Under the pieces are notes generated by a model, which saw only the letters and a list, made by a program, of their open reading frames with translations, did not search any database and was not told where the DNA came from. From assembly GCA_026413225.1 (NCBI GenBank), contig CM048552.1, positions 190,746,053 through 190,810,052 of the forward strand: a stretch of 64,000 bases of DNA, read 5' to 3'. The translations under genes and the position numbers were made by a program. Below are positions 1 through 12,995 of this stretch, piece by piece. The stretch's first letter is position 1. Each line of letters opens with the position of its first letter. The DNA is from Otis tarda. Its lineage: Eukaryota > Chordata > Aves > Otidiformes > Otididae.

Positions 1-469
1 AAAAGTTTCCAGTTATTTCAAGATTCCATTTTATAGCTTGCACTTTGATACTGCAGTAAGAAGTATCCCTTCAGCTTCACAAAAGGGAGAAATTAATCTA
101 GACGTCTATTCAAGTAAGAATTTATCTAAAATTCAAGTAAGAATTTATCTAAGGCAAAAGATACAATGCTGAAACAATTATGCTTGAATTTTAAATCCAG
201 ATATGAAAATAATTTTAACAGATTACAAACAAATCCAATGTCTAATATCAAAAGCTTAGAAATGGAGGAGACTTATCCAAAGCGAAAAATTCTCCAGTCC
301 ACCTCTTGTAAATGCTGCTATGACTCTGACACACCTACAGTCTCAAAGGACAGCTAAGTATATAGCCATAGGAATAAGTTATAATTTTTCACACAGCTGT
401 ATATAGCCACAGAAGTATGTTATAAGTTCTCACTGAAATATTTTTTACTTCGAACCAGGTACTTTGAGC

Positions 470-520
470 ATATATGCATATATATACACACATATACGTA
501 TGCAGATATGTATGCATATT
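470..520. repeat. TA/CA/TG-rich alternating purine-pyrimidine tract
   Basis: About 50 bp of alternating TA, CA and GT steps (atatatgcatatatataca and similar). It is an imperfect microsatellite that could mutate by slippage. No function is implied. Confidence 0.6.
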
Positions 521-693
521 ATATTTTATCAAAACCAGACACCTGAACATGCATATGATGGCTGATTACAGACTGTAGTTAAATAGAAGCTTCACCCACT
601 TGCCTTGTAGCAGAAATTTTTTGAGACAACACTATTTAACAGTAGTAGATAATATGTAATATTTACTACAGGAAGAAGTGACTTATCAGTTAA

Positions 694-713
694 TTTTTTT
701 TTTTTTTTTTTTT
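694..713. repeat. 20-nt T homopolymer
   Basis: An uninterrupted run of 20 T. Similar runs occur at 5507-5526 (20 T), 41220-41238 (19 T) and 55372-55387 (16 A). I looked for a retrocopy body, a polyadenylation signal and flanking duplications beside them and saw none, so they are listed as simple repeats. Confidence 0.75.
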
Positions 714-2973
714 AGTTCTTCAAGTTAGAATTTGACATTTGTTGTGACTTCTTTAAAACAAACACAGATCACAGACATAGTTTTAATTTCCAAGACTCTT
801 CTATTCCTTGATGACTGCAAGTATTATATAATTACAGTATCCATATATCCAACATCAACTCTGATTTAATACTAGAGTAGCTGCAGAGCACTTTTTTATT
901 TATCAAGGTCATATCTTTATGGCTGCACAAGCTTAGATAAATCAGGTGTTAAGCAGGCATATCTCCAAGGAATCTGGAAATTCTCTCATGTGCAATCCTC
1001 AGCATATCTTATTATTTACTGCCAAAGAAATGACTGATTAATTTTGTCATCTTTGCTCTGTGATTTTTGCTCAGCTGAAACTGCCTGCCCTCTTCTGCAA
1101 TGCCTGATCAGACCTATTTAAGTTGATGCCTTTGATCGTAGACACTGAGGAGCTTGCTGACTTAGGCTTTAACTAAACATTCCTCCACTGCAATATTTAT
1201 GCACAAAATCCTAAATGATAACTGACAGTCAATGTAGATAACAAAAACTTGTAAGATGCTTCCACTATTTTACTGATGCTCAAAATAGCTTTACTTGTGC
1301 TAGAGGTATCACTCAAGATGAAAAATTGCTATTAATATAACAAAAGCCCAACAAATTTTGCTTTGATGAATACTTTATTTCTCACAAACAAAGTATCTGA
1401 GGTCAGGGAAAAAATTTATTACTAGAAAACTATGCAGCAGGATTTTAAAAAAATGCTTTAAATTCTTTCTGTACTGTGATATCATTCTTATTTTTGGAAG
1501 CTAGGGGCATTTTACTATCAAACTGTTCCAAACAAAATTATCAAAACAAAGCTAATAAAAAAAAAAACAACAATGAAAGTTATCCCCTATGGAAAAAAAA
1601 TCTGCCTCCAGCTCTTTATTAATCACATTCCAACACCAGAGGCTAAAAGTACATCAAACTGCACCAAATCCTTTTCACATGACAACCTCATAAATTATTC
1701 AACTCATTAGTAACACCAAGAGGCATAAAAATAACATCAGTGTTAAGGATGTTTTCTTACAGAGAAAGGTCAGCTAAAAGTTTCAGTATTAAAATCCAAA
1801 GGCTTAAGCCTCTGAAAAGTAAGTACATCTAGATAGAAACCAGGAATTATAACTTTAATGCATGCTGGTTTAAAATTCCATATGTTAATTTTAATATATA
1901 TGTGGAAAGTTAGAATTATTTATTTTAATTCTGCAAACAGGACAACTTTAGTCTACTGTAATTTTTATGCAACCACTAAGTTTGATGTGTACCACCTCTA
2001 AACACATATTCCTGTATGTTGAATGCACTGACAGGTGAGTAGCGTGAAATTATACAGAAACAATTCAATATGAAAGTATAACTACTTCAGTTTTTTTCTG
2101 TTTCTTTTGGTTATAGCTTTGTCTTGTAGGCCAGCTCTACTAGCAGGCAGCTGTCACCCGCACTAAAATACTAGAACACAGAAACGACATAAATGGAGGC
2201 AATCTTGGCAACATGCTGAGACTCTTTAAGTGCAACTTGTGTCATAGCTCTCATTAAAAAAAAACCCAAACCATTTCCAGCATCCTCTGAGTATAATCTT
2301 ATCCCAAAGACACAACATTCCTGCTGTAAAGGGATGAAACAAACTCCATCTAAGTAAATGGAAAGCTCCTGTTATTTTAAAACCAGGCTAATATCAAGGC
2401 TTAAAACTTTGAAACAGTTTATAAATGAGATTTCTTCCTGTTTTAATACTAGTTTAATATAAAAAATTAAAAACATTAACCAATACGAATATTTTTAAGG
2501 GTTCTTATACTTTAATGCATAAAGGCCATGGTTTTGATGATTATTTGCCTTACAGAAGCAACATAGCAATTAGCACAATTTTGCATCCACCTTTCATAAG
2601 ATCTCTATTTTGATATTTTGCAAAAATGTGGAGAAAATAATCCTTTGTCAAATATGCAATACTATATACACTATGGGGGGAAATGTCTTCCTTAACCCAA
2701 ATTATGAACAGTTTATGACCTGAAGTCCTGGACATGATAGTCTTCACGTTTAAGTATTAAATTACACTAGCTAGTATAACTGCACATACAGATATTCATT
2801 TATGTGTCTAACCTTGTTTGAATCCCAACTATTTGCTGCAAGAACCCGCAAAGCTGGTGAAATGTGTAGGTCAAACAGTTAGCTTTATATCTGTCATATT
2901 CAGAACTTCTGGGAACATTAGCCTTTGGCTACACATCAGCTGAAAGGTTCAACTTGCTTTATGTATAGATACT

Positions 2974-3032
2974 TTTTACTTAATACAATTTTTAAACTTA
3001 ATTTTTTACTTATTTTACTTAATACAATTTTT
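2974..3032. repeat. 20-nt direct repeat, offset 39 bp
   Basis: The same 20 nt, starting ttttacttaata, occurs at 2974-2993 and 3013-3032 with related T-rich sequence between. It looks like a small local duplication in intron DNA. Confidence 0.6.
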
Positions 3033-3887
3033 TACTCCTAAATGCTAAAGAATCCCAGGATTTTTTTTCCAGTACTAGAGATTAAAAAAAAAAACAAACC
3101 ACAAGAGAAAACCATCTTAATAGTCTTTAAAAAATTCCTGTCTTTGATATGTTAGTGAGGTACCCCAGCTTAAATCTGAGAAAGAAATTTGCTTTAGACT
3201 TTTAGAATACTCAGGTTCAGTCTCCTGTACAGAAGTTACTAAACATATGAAACTTTTAGACGATATAAGGGAATGTGTAAGCATGTTTCTCCTTCCTTTT
3301 TTATACTCCGGCTACCTCTTTGTGAAAAGCAAACATCACCTAATCCTTAAGTTCCTAGACTAAAGCTCCTATGTAGTCAGTTCACTATTCAAATCATACG
3401 TATCCTTAAAGTAATTATTTTAAACAAGTTCTTACGTATTTCATGATTTGTAGAAAAAAATACTTTTGGCTGAGGTTACTCATGCCAGGATAAAACTTCT
3501 GATATTTTTTAAAATCGGTTAATGCCTCATTCACGAAAGGTCTCCAATGGAACTATTACGACACATTAGTTTGATGGCCTAACAGTTTCATTCTGTCACT
3601 CCAGAGAGACAAGTTCAGCTACTTTTACCAGTGTCTCAAAATTAGTGTCTGGGAATGCTAGAGAGGTATAATGTGAATCCCTTGGGGATCAGAGAATTTA
3701 ACAGCCCACAAGCTAAAGTCTTCTGGTTCATTAAAGTGTAAGAATTGAAAGAATTCCTTTTCTAAGAATATTTTGCCCTTGGAATTCTCAGCACTGTCCT
3801 TAGAAAAGAAGGGACACTATTCTCAGAGATTCATGGACATCAAGAAAACATCATAAGCTATATTTTTAAGCAGGAATTAGTACTGAC

Positions 3888-4012
3888 CATATTCCACAGC
3901 AGCTTTTAGGAGGGCATCAGAATGAGTAGACCCAAAAGCATTGCGAACAAATCGCCTCCGGCGGCGCAAATCGTCTTCCCAGTAATCCAAGCGCCAGAAG
4001 TCATGCAGTTGG
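3888..4012 (-). CDS. NBEA: Neurobeachin internal exon, just before PH-BEACH (third exon in window)
   Basis: This 125-bp exon completes the split serine codon left by the exon at 45790-45956, encodes 41 full codons and ends on the first base of a glycine codon. The peptide begins QLHDFWRLDYWEDD, then has a basic run (LRRRRRFVRNAFGSTH) and ends LLKAAVEY. I recognise this as neurobeachin, in the stretch leading into the PH-BEACH module. Neurobeachin is a very large cytosolic, membrane-associated scaffold that binds protein kinase A regulatory subunits and acts in synaptic membrane-protein trafficking. The acceptor is ttatttcatag and the donor is G|gtcagt. There is no stop or frameshift. The closest alternative is the paralogue LRBA, which shares WRLDYWEDDLRRRRRFVRN; as I recall it diverges after that point, whereas NAFGSTH and LLKAA fit NBEA. 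The strong DNA and protein conservation against a decayed intron background supports a functional exon. Confidence 0.93.
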
Positions 4013-7000
4013 CTATGAAATAAAGAACACACACATCAGCACCTACCACAGCTTGAACTGTATTTACATACATTATAGCATAATGTCACTGGTGCTTTTC
4101 TATTTCAGCAATACAATCTTGTAAAAACATATACTACTAAAACTTACAATATTCTAACATTTCTTTACATGCATTTATATATTATAAACCTCAGCACTGC
4201 CTGTCTCAAAATGTTCTGCCTGCTGCTAAAAACATTAATCACACTGAGCCCATTAACAAACGCAGCATCAAATTACAAGTATTAATGGCACAGCTTGCTT
4301 TCTTTTACAGTGTTTTTAACAAGGCTTGTAAATCATAGAATGGACCTCAGTGCAAATAGTTTGCAATTTAATGACTATGGTCCCTTAGCAGACTGAACTT
4401 AGAAGTATAAAATATTGCCCACTTGTATTTTGTGGAACTATGATTAAACTAATGTGCTGAAATATTCATTGAAATAATTCCCCACTGCCCCTAGCAACCT
4501 GAGAAAATTGCAATTTTATTCATTATTAATAACACTGAATTAGAGCAGCAAAAAAATTCCACCATGTGGTAATTGTCTTTGTAAATTATTATTCCAGCAC
4601 TAACAGAGTACTAGGATGATTTTATAGCTTCCAGCTAATACAAGCCATTAACAACTATGGCCATCGTTCTGTTACATTGCCTTTTTACATTCAAAAGCAA
4701 TATTAAAGTTCTGTAGAATGATACAAGCCATTGCTAATCTACATTCAGGTCAAAACATACACATATATAATCATCTGGGATTAAACTTTGATTCTAAAGA
4801 AATGACCAGCTCTGCTTTCAGACAACTTCTTGACCTTATCAACACAAACATCTCCTACATCATTTTTTAAAGTATGCTATGGGATTTTTGGGCACAACTG
4901 TATTTTAAGCCAACATTTAAAAAACTTTTTGGATCACTATCAAATACTGAAAATGTTTGTGGGTGCATCCTTATCATCAAACTTGTAATTGAACACTTTA
5001 CACACTTAAAATTATTCTGTAGATCATGCTCTTGCAAACCATAACTAGGGAACCACTGCTTTAAACCAGTCATTTTTAATCTATCTGCAGAACCCTCGAG
5101 GTGTGTGGACAAAAGGCAGATAAAAAAAACCAACCAAACAAACAAACCAAAAAACCCTCAAAGCTGTTTTCAACTCATGAGTATGGGCTACATCTCTGAT
5201 GGATTTTTCTAGGTGTTGGGTTAGCCACTGTTTTCTATATTGCTTTCACTTTGAGAAGCTATGTGTTGGTAGCTATTTCCAGAGAAAGTGTAGATATATA
5301 CTAATGTAGAACAGACCTTTCCATTTTTTACCATTCATTTAACTACTTTTTTCATGCTTGCATGAGTTCTTGTCCCGCTTTACTAACTGTTGTCATGAGA
5401 CCTGGATCAGTTCTGGGGGGCAGAACATCAAGGGGAGTGGATGTAGCATCACACCTTCCAGCCACTTAGAAATCTTCAGAAGCAGCACATCATCATTTTT
5501 AGTCAATTTTTTTTTTTTTTTTTTTTGCATTCTGAATGAAATTTTCACTATGTGCTTGAGTCTGCATGAGGTCCTCATTGCTGCCTTGTGGAGCAGGCAT
5601 TTTACTTATCTACGAGCAGTGAGAAGGCAAATTCAGGAGTTCAGTGGGAGCTGCTTCCTGCCCTGGACCAGTTCAGAGCGTCTTGCTTAAAGGTGAGGCA
5701 GTGACTCTGAGCTCACAGTGGGAAGATGCAGAATCATGGCCTGCATGCTACAAGACAGAAATGTCTCGCTATCTTGAGTGCCAATTATATTTTGCTAAGT
5801 AAAATAGCCTGCTTTGGTTTTGTACTATGATCCAGTTTTTGCTCACAGATGTCGTGTTAGCTTGAAGTATCAGTCCGTCATTTCTCCTCCTACACTGAAC
5901 ACTGAATAATTTTATTGCGACTGCTAAATCCCCTGACCCTTATGTGATATGAATGCAAAAACGGGCAGACAACTGCCCCATGGTTTAAAAGACAAAGCTC
6001 AGAGACTCCTTGCGCACTTCTACTCTATGTTTTAAACTGATGATATCAAAGACAACCCTAAAGGCTTTTTATCATAGTGATTTTTTTTAAAGGAAATAAA
6101 CTTTCCCTTTTTAATGCCATCTAAGAGTAAGCAATGATGAAACAGTTTAAAACACAAGAGTTCTCTGAAATGGCATTTGTCTCCACAATAATAGTAAAAA
6201 ACACTGTTAGGTTGATACAAATGATACAACTATATAAGAACTAAAAACTTCTTATGAAATTAATAAATATTCAAAGACTAAAAAATTTATGTTTTTAATT
6301 TGTTCTGTGTTTAATCTGGTAATCCATTAATTTCATTAATCAGTCTGAAGAATACTGTATATTCTTAGCTGAAAGTAAAATAGATTTTAAAGTCAATATT
6401 TTAATGAAGTGCTAAGTAAAGAAGTAATTAAATTAACAGAAGATAAAGTCTATTTTGAGAATCCAAAAAAGGGTTACAAGTTCACCAGGGATCAAAGTCT
6501 GAAAGACATAACGGTGCAAAATAAAAATATTGAAATAATAGAACACAAACCTTATTCCTAATCACAAACTATGCAGCTTGTTAAAACACAACTAAAGTTT
6601 CTTTCCAGAGTCGAAATCTATCCTACAATGTTATTATATACTTCTGGGTACTGGAAGATAGTATCCGAACCCTAAAGAAAAGGTTTCTGAATGTTAACCG
6701 GTTACTCTCAGATTTACCCTTGACTCTTTGAGCAACATCTTTAATAAAAAGACAAGACATTTTCTCCTACCCTATTGTTAGCTAGAAAGCAGACACCTGA
6801 AAAGCTGATGGCTGAAAGTTCTGAATGATGGAGTTTCATCACTTGCATTACAGACAGATGAATTTGTGGGATTTTCCTAAAAACTTATATTATTACACTT
6901 TGGATTAAATTAAAAATACTAGTAAGCAGAAGACCGTGGTCACAAGTTCCAGCTGAAAACTAAGAATTTAACCTGCTTTAAAAGTCCAGACGCATGGACT

Positions 7001-7224
7001 GAATCAGTATTAAGTTGTCTAGCCCCTAGATTACAGTACTTTAGAAATACTTACATTCTAATCCCGTGGATATTATTCAGGCTTAAAGATTTTTCCAGAA
7101 TTTAGGTAGCTGCTAGGTAGCTCTAAATGACGGCTGTAAAACAAGCAGAACTACACTTTCTAACACTGTACCTGGCACAAGTCAGACCTAGAAGAGAGTG
7201 TGTCTGCACATCGCCCACATCTCT

Positions 7225-7255
7225 CTCTGCTACAACGTTCAGAGTTGTAGCAGAG
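7225..7255. repeat. Perfect 12-bp inverted repeat, 7-nt loop
   Basis: ctctgctacaac at 7225-7236 pairs exactly with gttgtagcagag at 7244-7255 around the loop gttcaga. Base pairing does not extend past the 12 bp. It is too short for a typical microRNA precursor, but it is the cleanest hairpin I noticed in the window. Confidence 0.8.
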
Positions 7256-9779
7256 TCATTTTAGTAATATATTTCTGCAACAAGTACAATATTTCAATAA
7301 GCTTTACTTTTCCTGATAATGCATATTATTAATAATTCTTATTTCCACAGCCAAGTAGATTACATGTCATTTCTCATTCCCCCATATCTCATACAAGTAA
7401 AGTGGCATTTTGAATCAGGCTTGTTTGAATGAAAAGGTGCACATTAAGCACACTGTAATGAATTTTTTTTAAGAACTGAAAGTTCATAGCATCATTCATG
7501 AGCTACTCCTACATACTGCAAAAAAGAAATATATTTGTATCATTTTAATTGAACAGTTACTTAAAATGCACCCTAAAACACATGATCCAAAGAAGTCCAC
7601 ACTATGAGTTTAACTGCCAAGATAATTTCCTTACAAACTGTAATATAATCCAATATAACTCTTTCATCCTTATTATAATGAGGGCTGGTATGAAACTAGT
7701 GATATTACAAGGTTACTGACAATGAAAAAATTTTATTTGGAGCGCTGTGCATGTTGCAAACTCAATCCCAAATTTCAGATGTGCAGTATTTCATACAGTT
7801 AATACAGACACAGAATGTATATGTCTTAATGCAACAAGCCCTATTTTACTATAGTTATTGAAGGATTACAAATTCCATTTCACTGTCATCACAGGTGCCT
7901 GCTTAGCAGCTCACTGTGTGCATTCTCATACTTTAAACAGCATTTTATCTTGTTGAAGGCCAGCATGGGATGGAAAGGCAAAGTGGACTTGGATAAGTTA
8001 GGGCAAATATCTTTGAAGTGTCCCAAAGGCAGGTTGCTCTAACTCAGAACTGACAGAATTCTGTATAATACTCCTTGCTACACACACCTTACTACACACA
8101 CCTTCCACGTATTTGTAGACAAAAGATTATTGACATGGCTAAAGTATTTCAGGTAGCCCAGTCTATTACCCTCTGAGAGGAGAAACTGTGTAGCTCTCTG
8201 CCATCAAAACAATTTAGAGGAAGATCAAGCCAGCCTGAACAGCAAAGTCCTCCCTGCCTTTTCACATCTTTAGAGCTCAGACTTTTTAAAGACAACTTTT
8301 GAAAATATTTTCTATTAACTTATTCAGCCACAGCTCTAAAGAAGTGTATGGAAATGTTTGTTTTCCTTTTACTTATGAATATTAGCCATCTCAAACAGCA
8401 CGCCTTTATCCACCCTGCGGGCTGACAGCATCCATGACTGCAGCTCCGTGGCTGTGAAACCCAGTACCTGCTCATATACAAATGCAGTTTGCTGTACCTC
8501 ACCTACAGCTCCAGCAACTAGAGGCAAATACAAACAGCAGAGAGTAGCAGTGCACATGTCCATAAAAGATCCTCAGACTGCAGCCCAAAGGATGGGCTGC
8601 CAGATGGAAGAGATTAAGTTTGGATATGTTAATGAAGAGGAACAAGCCTGCAGGCATGGGGGAAGGGGGAAAAGTTGTTTGGATAAAGAGGCAGGTCACA
8701 GAACTGGAAGGATGTCAGAGAATCCATAGTCTTTGTAGTACTGGGAAACTGCGTAGAAAAGGCAAGGAATTGTTGATCTGTAATTCCAAGAATTAGTCCT
8801 GGTTCTTTTTCTGTGACATATTTTAAAAAGGAAAAATAATTCTTTTCACAGTGTGGAATTACGACTATGTTTTGAGAAATGAGAAAAAAATGTACATTGC
8901 AAAGGTATAAAGCATTTCTCTAAGCTAAAATGAAGAACAGAAAATTTGTAAGATTTAAAAAAAGTAAATAAAAGAAAACTTGAAATACAAAAAATACCAA
9001 TTATTACTTATGCTATATTTATTACAGTTACAAAATACAAGCCAAAATTTGCACCTATTTGCCAGATCTAAGTAGTAAGTCTTCCATAACAACGAAAGAG
9101 CAAATACTCTTCAGAAGCGGTATAGCAACAGATACAATAATTGTATTAGAGTGCAGGTTTTTCTGACTGTACTTGAAACAGAAACAGTGACTGCTGGTTT
9201 TATCAAGATGGTGAGACTGGTATGCAAAAATCACATCCCACATAATAATGGCTAAAAGAAAACAAATCCTTGCTGTACATGAACAGAAACAAATATCAGA
9301 AGCCTTAATTAACATAACTAATACAGTTAATCTACATGAAAAGGTGGGTTTTTTTGGTTAAAAAATCGCAAGGGTCCATTATTTTTTTTTTTCAAAGACC
9401 ATGCTAGAGAATTCTAGAAATAAAACTAGAAACACTGACAACTAAGAATAATACTAAACAAATAATACAAATATTAAAAACTGGAAATACCAACGCAAGG
9501 AATAAAGATGTCAATGAACCTGAGAAACATCTAATGCAATGAAAACTGAAAACATAGTAAAAATATTATAAATAGGAATTTAAAAAAATCTTTAGGCATT
9601 CTTATAAACAGCAACTTTTTTTTTTTCTTGTAAATACACACGCACAAGAATTATTGTTGTTAAACATCAGAAGTATATTTGTCAGAGTTTCAGGGTAGAA
9701 AGGAAAAAGTGTCAGAAAAAAGAGCTTACTATTTAAATAGATAGATGCTAAATACTCAGGAAATATTTAATATTTTGAA

Positions 9780-11500
9780 ATTTAAAAAATGAATACTATC
9801 TTGAGTGACTCAATTCTCGTGTGAGAAGCTTCACACTGTAATTTTTGAAAGAAGCTGGGCAGATGCATCCTAGGGGAAGTGACATGGATGACAATATGGA
9901 TTGCTGGAAGCAGGACTACAGGGCTTAGGATATCAGTACAATACGATGAAGCTATGTTCACAAACTGGTGAGATGACATAAGAGCAGGAAGATTGGCCAT
10001 GAAGAAGAACGTAAGAAGCTGGTGGAGAGGGCACTCGCAGTAACAATTGGGGGATGGTGGTTGTGGCAGTGGGCAAACAAGGGATGCTTAGGCAGTTGGT
10101 TAGGAATAGCTTTTCCTGGGGGATGGCTGGATGGTCAGTGATCCCTAGCTTTTTCTCCACTTTATCTTGTACTTGTAATCAGTGCAGCAAACTAGCATGG
10201 GTACAAATGAGAGAGAAAGCAAAGGAGCTCCCTGCTAATTTGGTTAAGCAGTTAGTGTCCCGGTCATGGACAGCTGGAGGAGGTGGCATGGAGAGCACAG
10301 CAGTCCAGCTAGATGACTTACATCCCAGCAGCATGGCCAGAAGGCATGCCAGCACTGCTGTATTCTGAAGTGTCATGAGAGACAAGAGGTATTTCTGAAC
10401 CTCCTGTGTAGGGCTGCCAAAATGTGAAAAATTAAAATGAGAAGAGACACAAGACAGGAATGATTGGTGAAATTTGAGGAGAAATGTAGATGAAGTCAGA
10501 GCCTTAAAAATGAAAAAGGACTTGATAGAAAAGTCTAGAGTTAGGCAGTGAGGAATTAAAAAAGAAAAGTAATAGGATCTAACCAATAGATAATATTCAT
10601 TGGAAAAATTTTACTGGAGCAGGAGTGAAACAGAAGGACAGATTAAAAATTCCAGCAATATTTTCCATGATACCGGGATTGTAGCTTTGCATGCTTTGGG
10701 TGGAGGGGAAGGGTTTTCATGTGGACATTGAAATAAGGGTGCAATAGAGCATGGAAACACTCAAAGTAACAAGAAATACTACCACTGATTATCAGAACAG
10801 GAGCAGAGGAGTCACCTTTGAGAAGCAAAAAGAAAACTGCCAACACAGTTTCTCTCCTATTATCATGTTACTAATGGTCTTGCATTAATAATGAAGGACA
10901 AAGCTGAGAGGAACACAGAACTGGATACAAATGAAAAGAGAGCAAAAACCATCAGAAGACAATTAATCATTAGAGATCCACCAAATTCCTAAAGAAGAAT
11001 TTTCTAAGACTTGTTTTAAAGTGCAGCATCCTTGTCAGAAAAGAGGGGGGTGATTTATGTAGCTTTTATTCTCTTCTTAAGGCACTGGCAAAAGGTATAT
11101 TTAACACACACTCCTAAGGAAATTCTCGAACTCCTGAAGCTTTTACGACTTATTTTTGGTGAAAAAATAGAGGACACTGATGTTCAAAAGATAAAAAATA
11201 TAAAGGGGAAGCTGAAAACAGAAATCTCTCCAGAGATATTGATTTTTAGTTCGAGCAGACATGAGAAAGGAGAGTAATGACAGCAGGAGTGAAAGGGAGG
11301 CTGTGGCCATAGAGGTGTTCCTCTTAGCTATGGTAGTACCTGAAACACAAACCTCTAAGGCAGTTAAGTTCCAGATAATATTGTATGGTCTGATAACTTG
11401 CTTCCAAACATCAGGAAAAAAATATGGAAAATGCAGAGAATTTGTAAAGGGGTTGAGGATTTTAATATTTTACATCAAGTCTGAAGGAACAAGCTGATAA
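9780..11500. other. Unrecognised intronic block, relatively G-rich on plus strand
   Basis: This stretch has more G and fewer long A/T runs on the plus strand than the DNA on either side. It contains several medium open frames on both strands: minus 10179-10586 (135 codons), plus 10054-10368 (104 codons), and plus 11032-11277 overlapping 11261-11497. None resembles a protein I know, and the frames on opposite strands overlap, which argues against coding. It may be a decayed repeat, but I saw no terminal repeats or LINE motifs. I make no functional call. Confidence 0.3.
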
Positions 11501-12916
11501 TGAACACACACACAAAGAAGGACTAATAATCATCCTGATTGTCTAGATTTTTTATAAAGCTTAGGTCCTAGAATGAGATGTTCATTCTGGAATGCCTACT
11601 ATATTATTAAACAGTAGTAAACTTATACCAAGAAGTAATAGTTTTACGGAGATAAAACTAACCATGTACAAAGCTATATGGGAAAAAACCAGAAGAAAAA
11701 AGGTAATGTACCTTTTAAAAAATTAGCAGTGAAAATGACAATAACTCAAACGTCTACAAAGTAAAACTAAAGGTAAGCAGAACTTTTTAAATTATCAAAT
11801 TGATTTAACATAAACCCTAAATTTAAAGTACTGTGAGATATCTTTGGCCAATCTATCCAAATACTAATGTGCAATTGTTGGACACTATGTGAAGTACAAC
11901 TAAATGAAACAATACAATTTCCTGAACTTTTATACTCAGTTCCTTTTATTTACTCCCGTGACAGCGAATTAACAACTGAGACAACATAAAAAGTGGATAC
12001 AAAGTGCCAGCATTTGACTTGCCAGAATCACAATGGGTTTTTTTTAGTAACAAAATATCAGTAACAACAGAATGCAAGTGCACCAAATTCTAGGAATAAT
12101 AAATTGTATCCCTAGAAACACTAAAATGTAATAAATTTTAAGGTTACTAAAACTGAGACATACAGTAATACTATCTTTGAAGAAAAGGAAAAGAAAGTGG
12201 CTGGAACAATACTCTGTGGTTTAACTCAGATTTCTAGTTTGGAATCTTTCTTCTATTTCAGAATGGGTTGTCATCACTCCAAACAAAGAACAAACAAAAC
12301 CCCTCAATGCCAAAAAGCCTTTTAAAAGTTTCAAATAAATTAAAATGTGGGTAAAAATCAGTTTAGAAAATTGCCTTGAAAGAATATACAGCATTTTAGG
12401 ACATTTTTATTTTTAATGCATTTTTTGTTATGTCACGCTATCTCAGCACAGTGGCACACTTAGTAAGATTTTGTAAGTGCTACCATGACGCCACAGTATA
12501 ACAATCTCCAAGATGGAATGAATGGTGTATTGAGGTTGCTTCTCTCTTTCTTAACTGACTGCAAAAAGAAACAGACAGAATGGTTGAGACTAGAAGCATA
12601 ATTGTAGATGGCTAAAATTAAGTAAAATGTATTCCATGCTAAGCGTGCAGCTTTTCTTATCAAAAGTGTAGAAATATCTCAAAGTTTCACTGACATAAAA
12701 ATTGAACTATCTAGCAAATGATCTTCCAATTTCAAGAAAAAATCCTATGTATTTTATATTTTGACTGTTTGTTACAACATCACATCAGAAATAGATACCA
12801 TGACATCAGCTTATGTACTTCTGCTGTGAAGAAATACAACACGAAAATAAAATAAAATTTGAAAATGAACACTTTTGAAGAAAATGAAAGGTAAATTATC
12901 AGGAATTTTCATAGCA

Positions 12917-12995
12917 ACTTATACTGTCATATAAGTATGACTTATACTTATACTGTCATATAAGTATGACTTATACTGTCATATAAGTATGACTT
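12917..12995. repeat. Three-copy 23-bp minisatellite with palindromic junctions
   Basis: The unit acttatactgtcatataagtatg occurs at 12917-12939, 12946-12968 and 12969-12991, identical in all three. A 6-bp partial unit (acttat) separates copies one and two, and actt follows copy three. Each unit junction reads ataagt-atg-acttat, a 6-bp inverted repeat, so single strands can fold at every boundary. Identity between copies suggests recent expansion. Confidence 0.85.

Larger units (their letters stand above)
1..3887 (-). other. NBEA: NBEA intron, 5' part (continues past left edge)
   Basis: This is the start, in transcription order, of the intron following the exon at 3888-4012. It opens with the donor gtcagt at 3887-3882. 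The next exon should resume inside the glycine codon split at this donor, but I found no continuation in 1-3887, so the intron runs off the left edge. The DNA is AT-rich and holds only low-complexity tracts: a TA/CA-rich patch near 470-520, a 20-nt T run at 694-713 and a 20-nt direct repeat near 2974-3032. The short open frames at 166-357 and 2550-2747 show no protein-like features and I treat them as chance. Confidence 0.8.

Noticed and set aside
5507..5526. Poly-T run as the tail of a reverse-strand retrocopy
   Set aside because: No polyadenylation signal, no coding body and no flanking duplication could be seen next to it. The same holds for 41220-41238.
8320..8729. Cluster of overlapping frames on both strands
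   Set aside because: Four frames of 60-93 codons on opposite strands in one less AT-rich patch, with no splice sites or motifs. Mutual overlap argues for chance.
10179..10586. 135-codon minus-strand frame
   Set aside because: It overlaps a plus-strand frame at 10054-10368, is rich in S, F and L as expected from the complement of purine-rich DNA, and has no recognisable motif.
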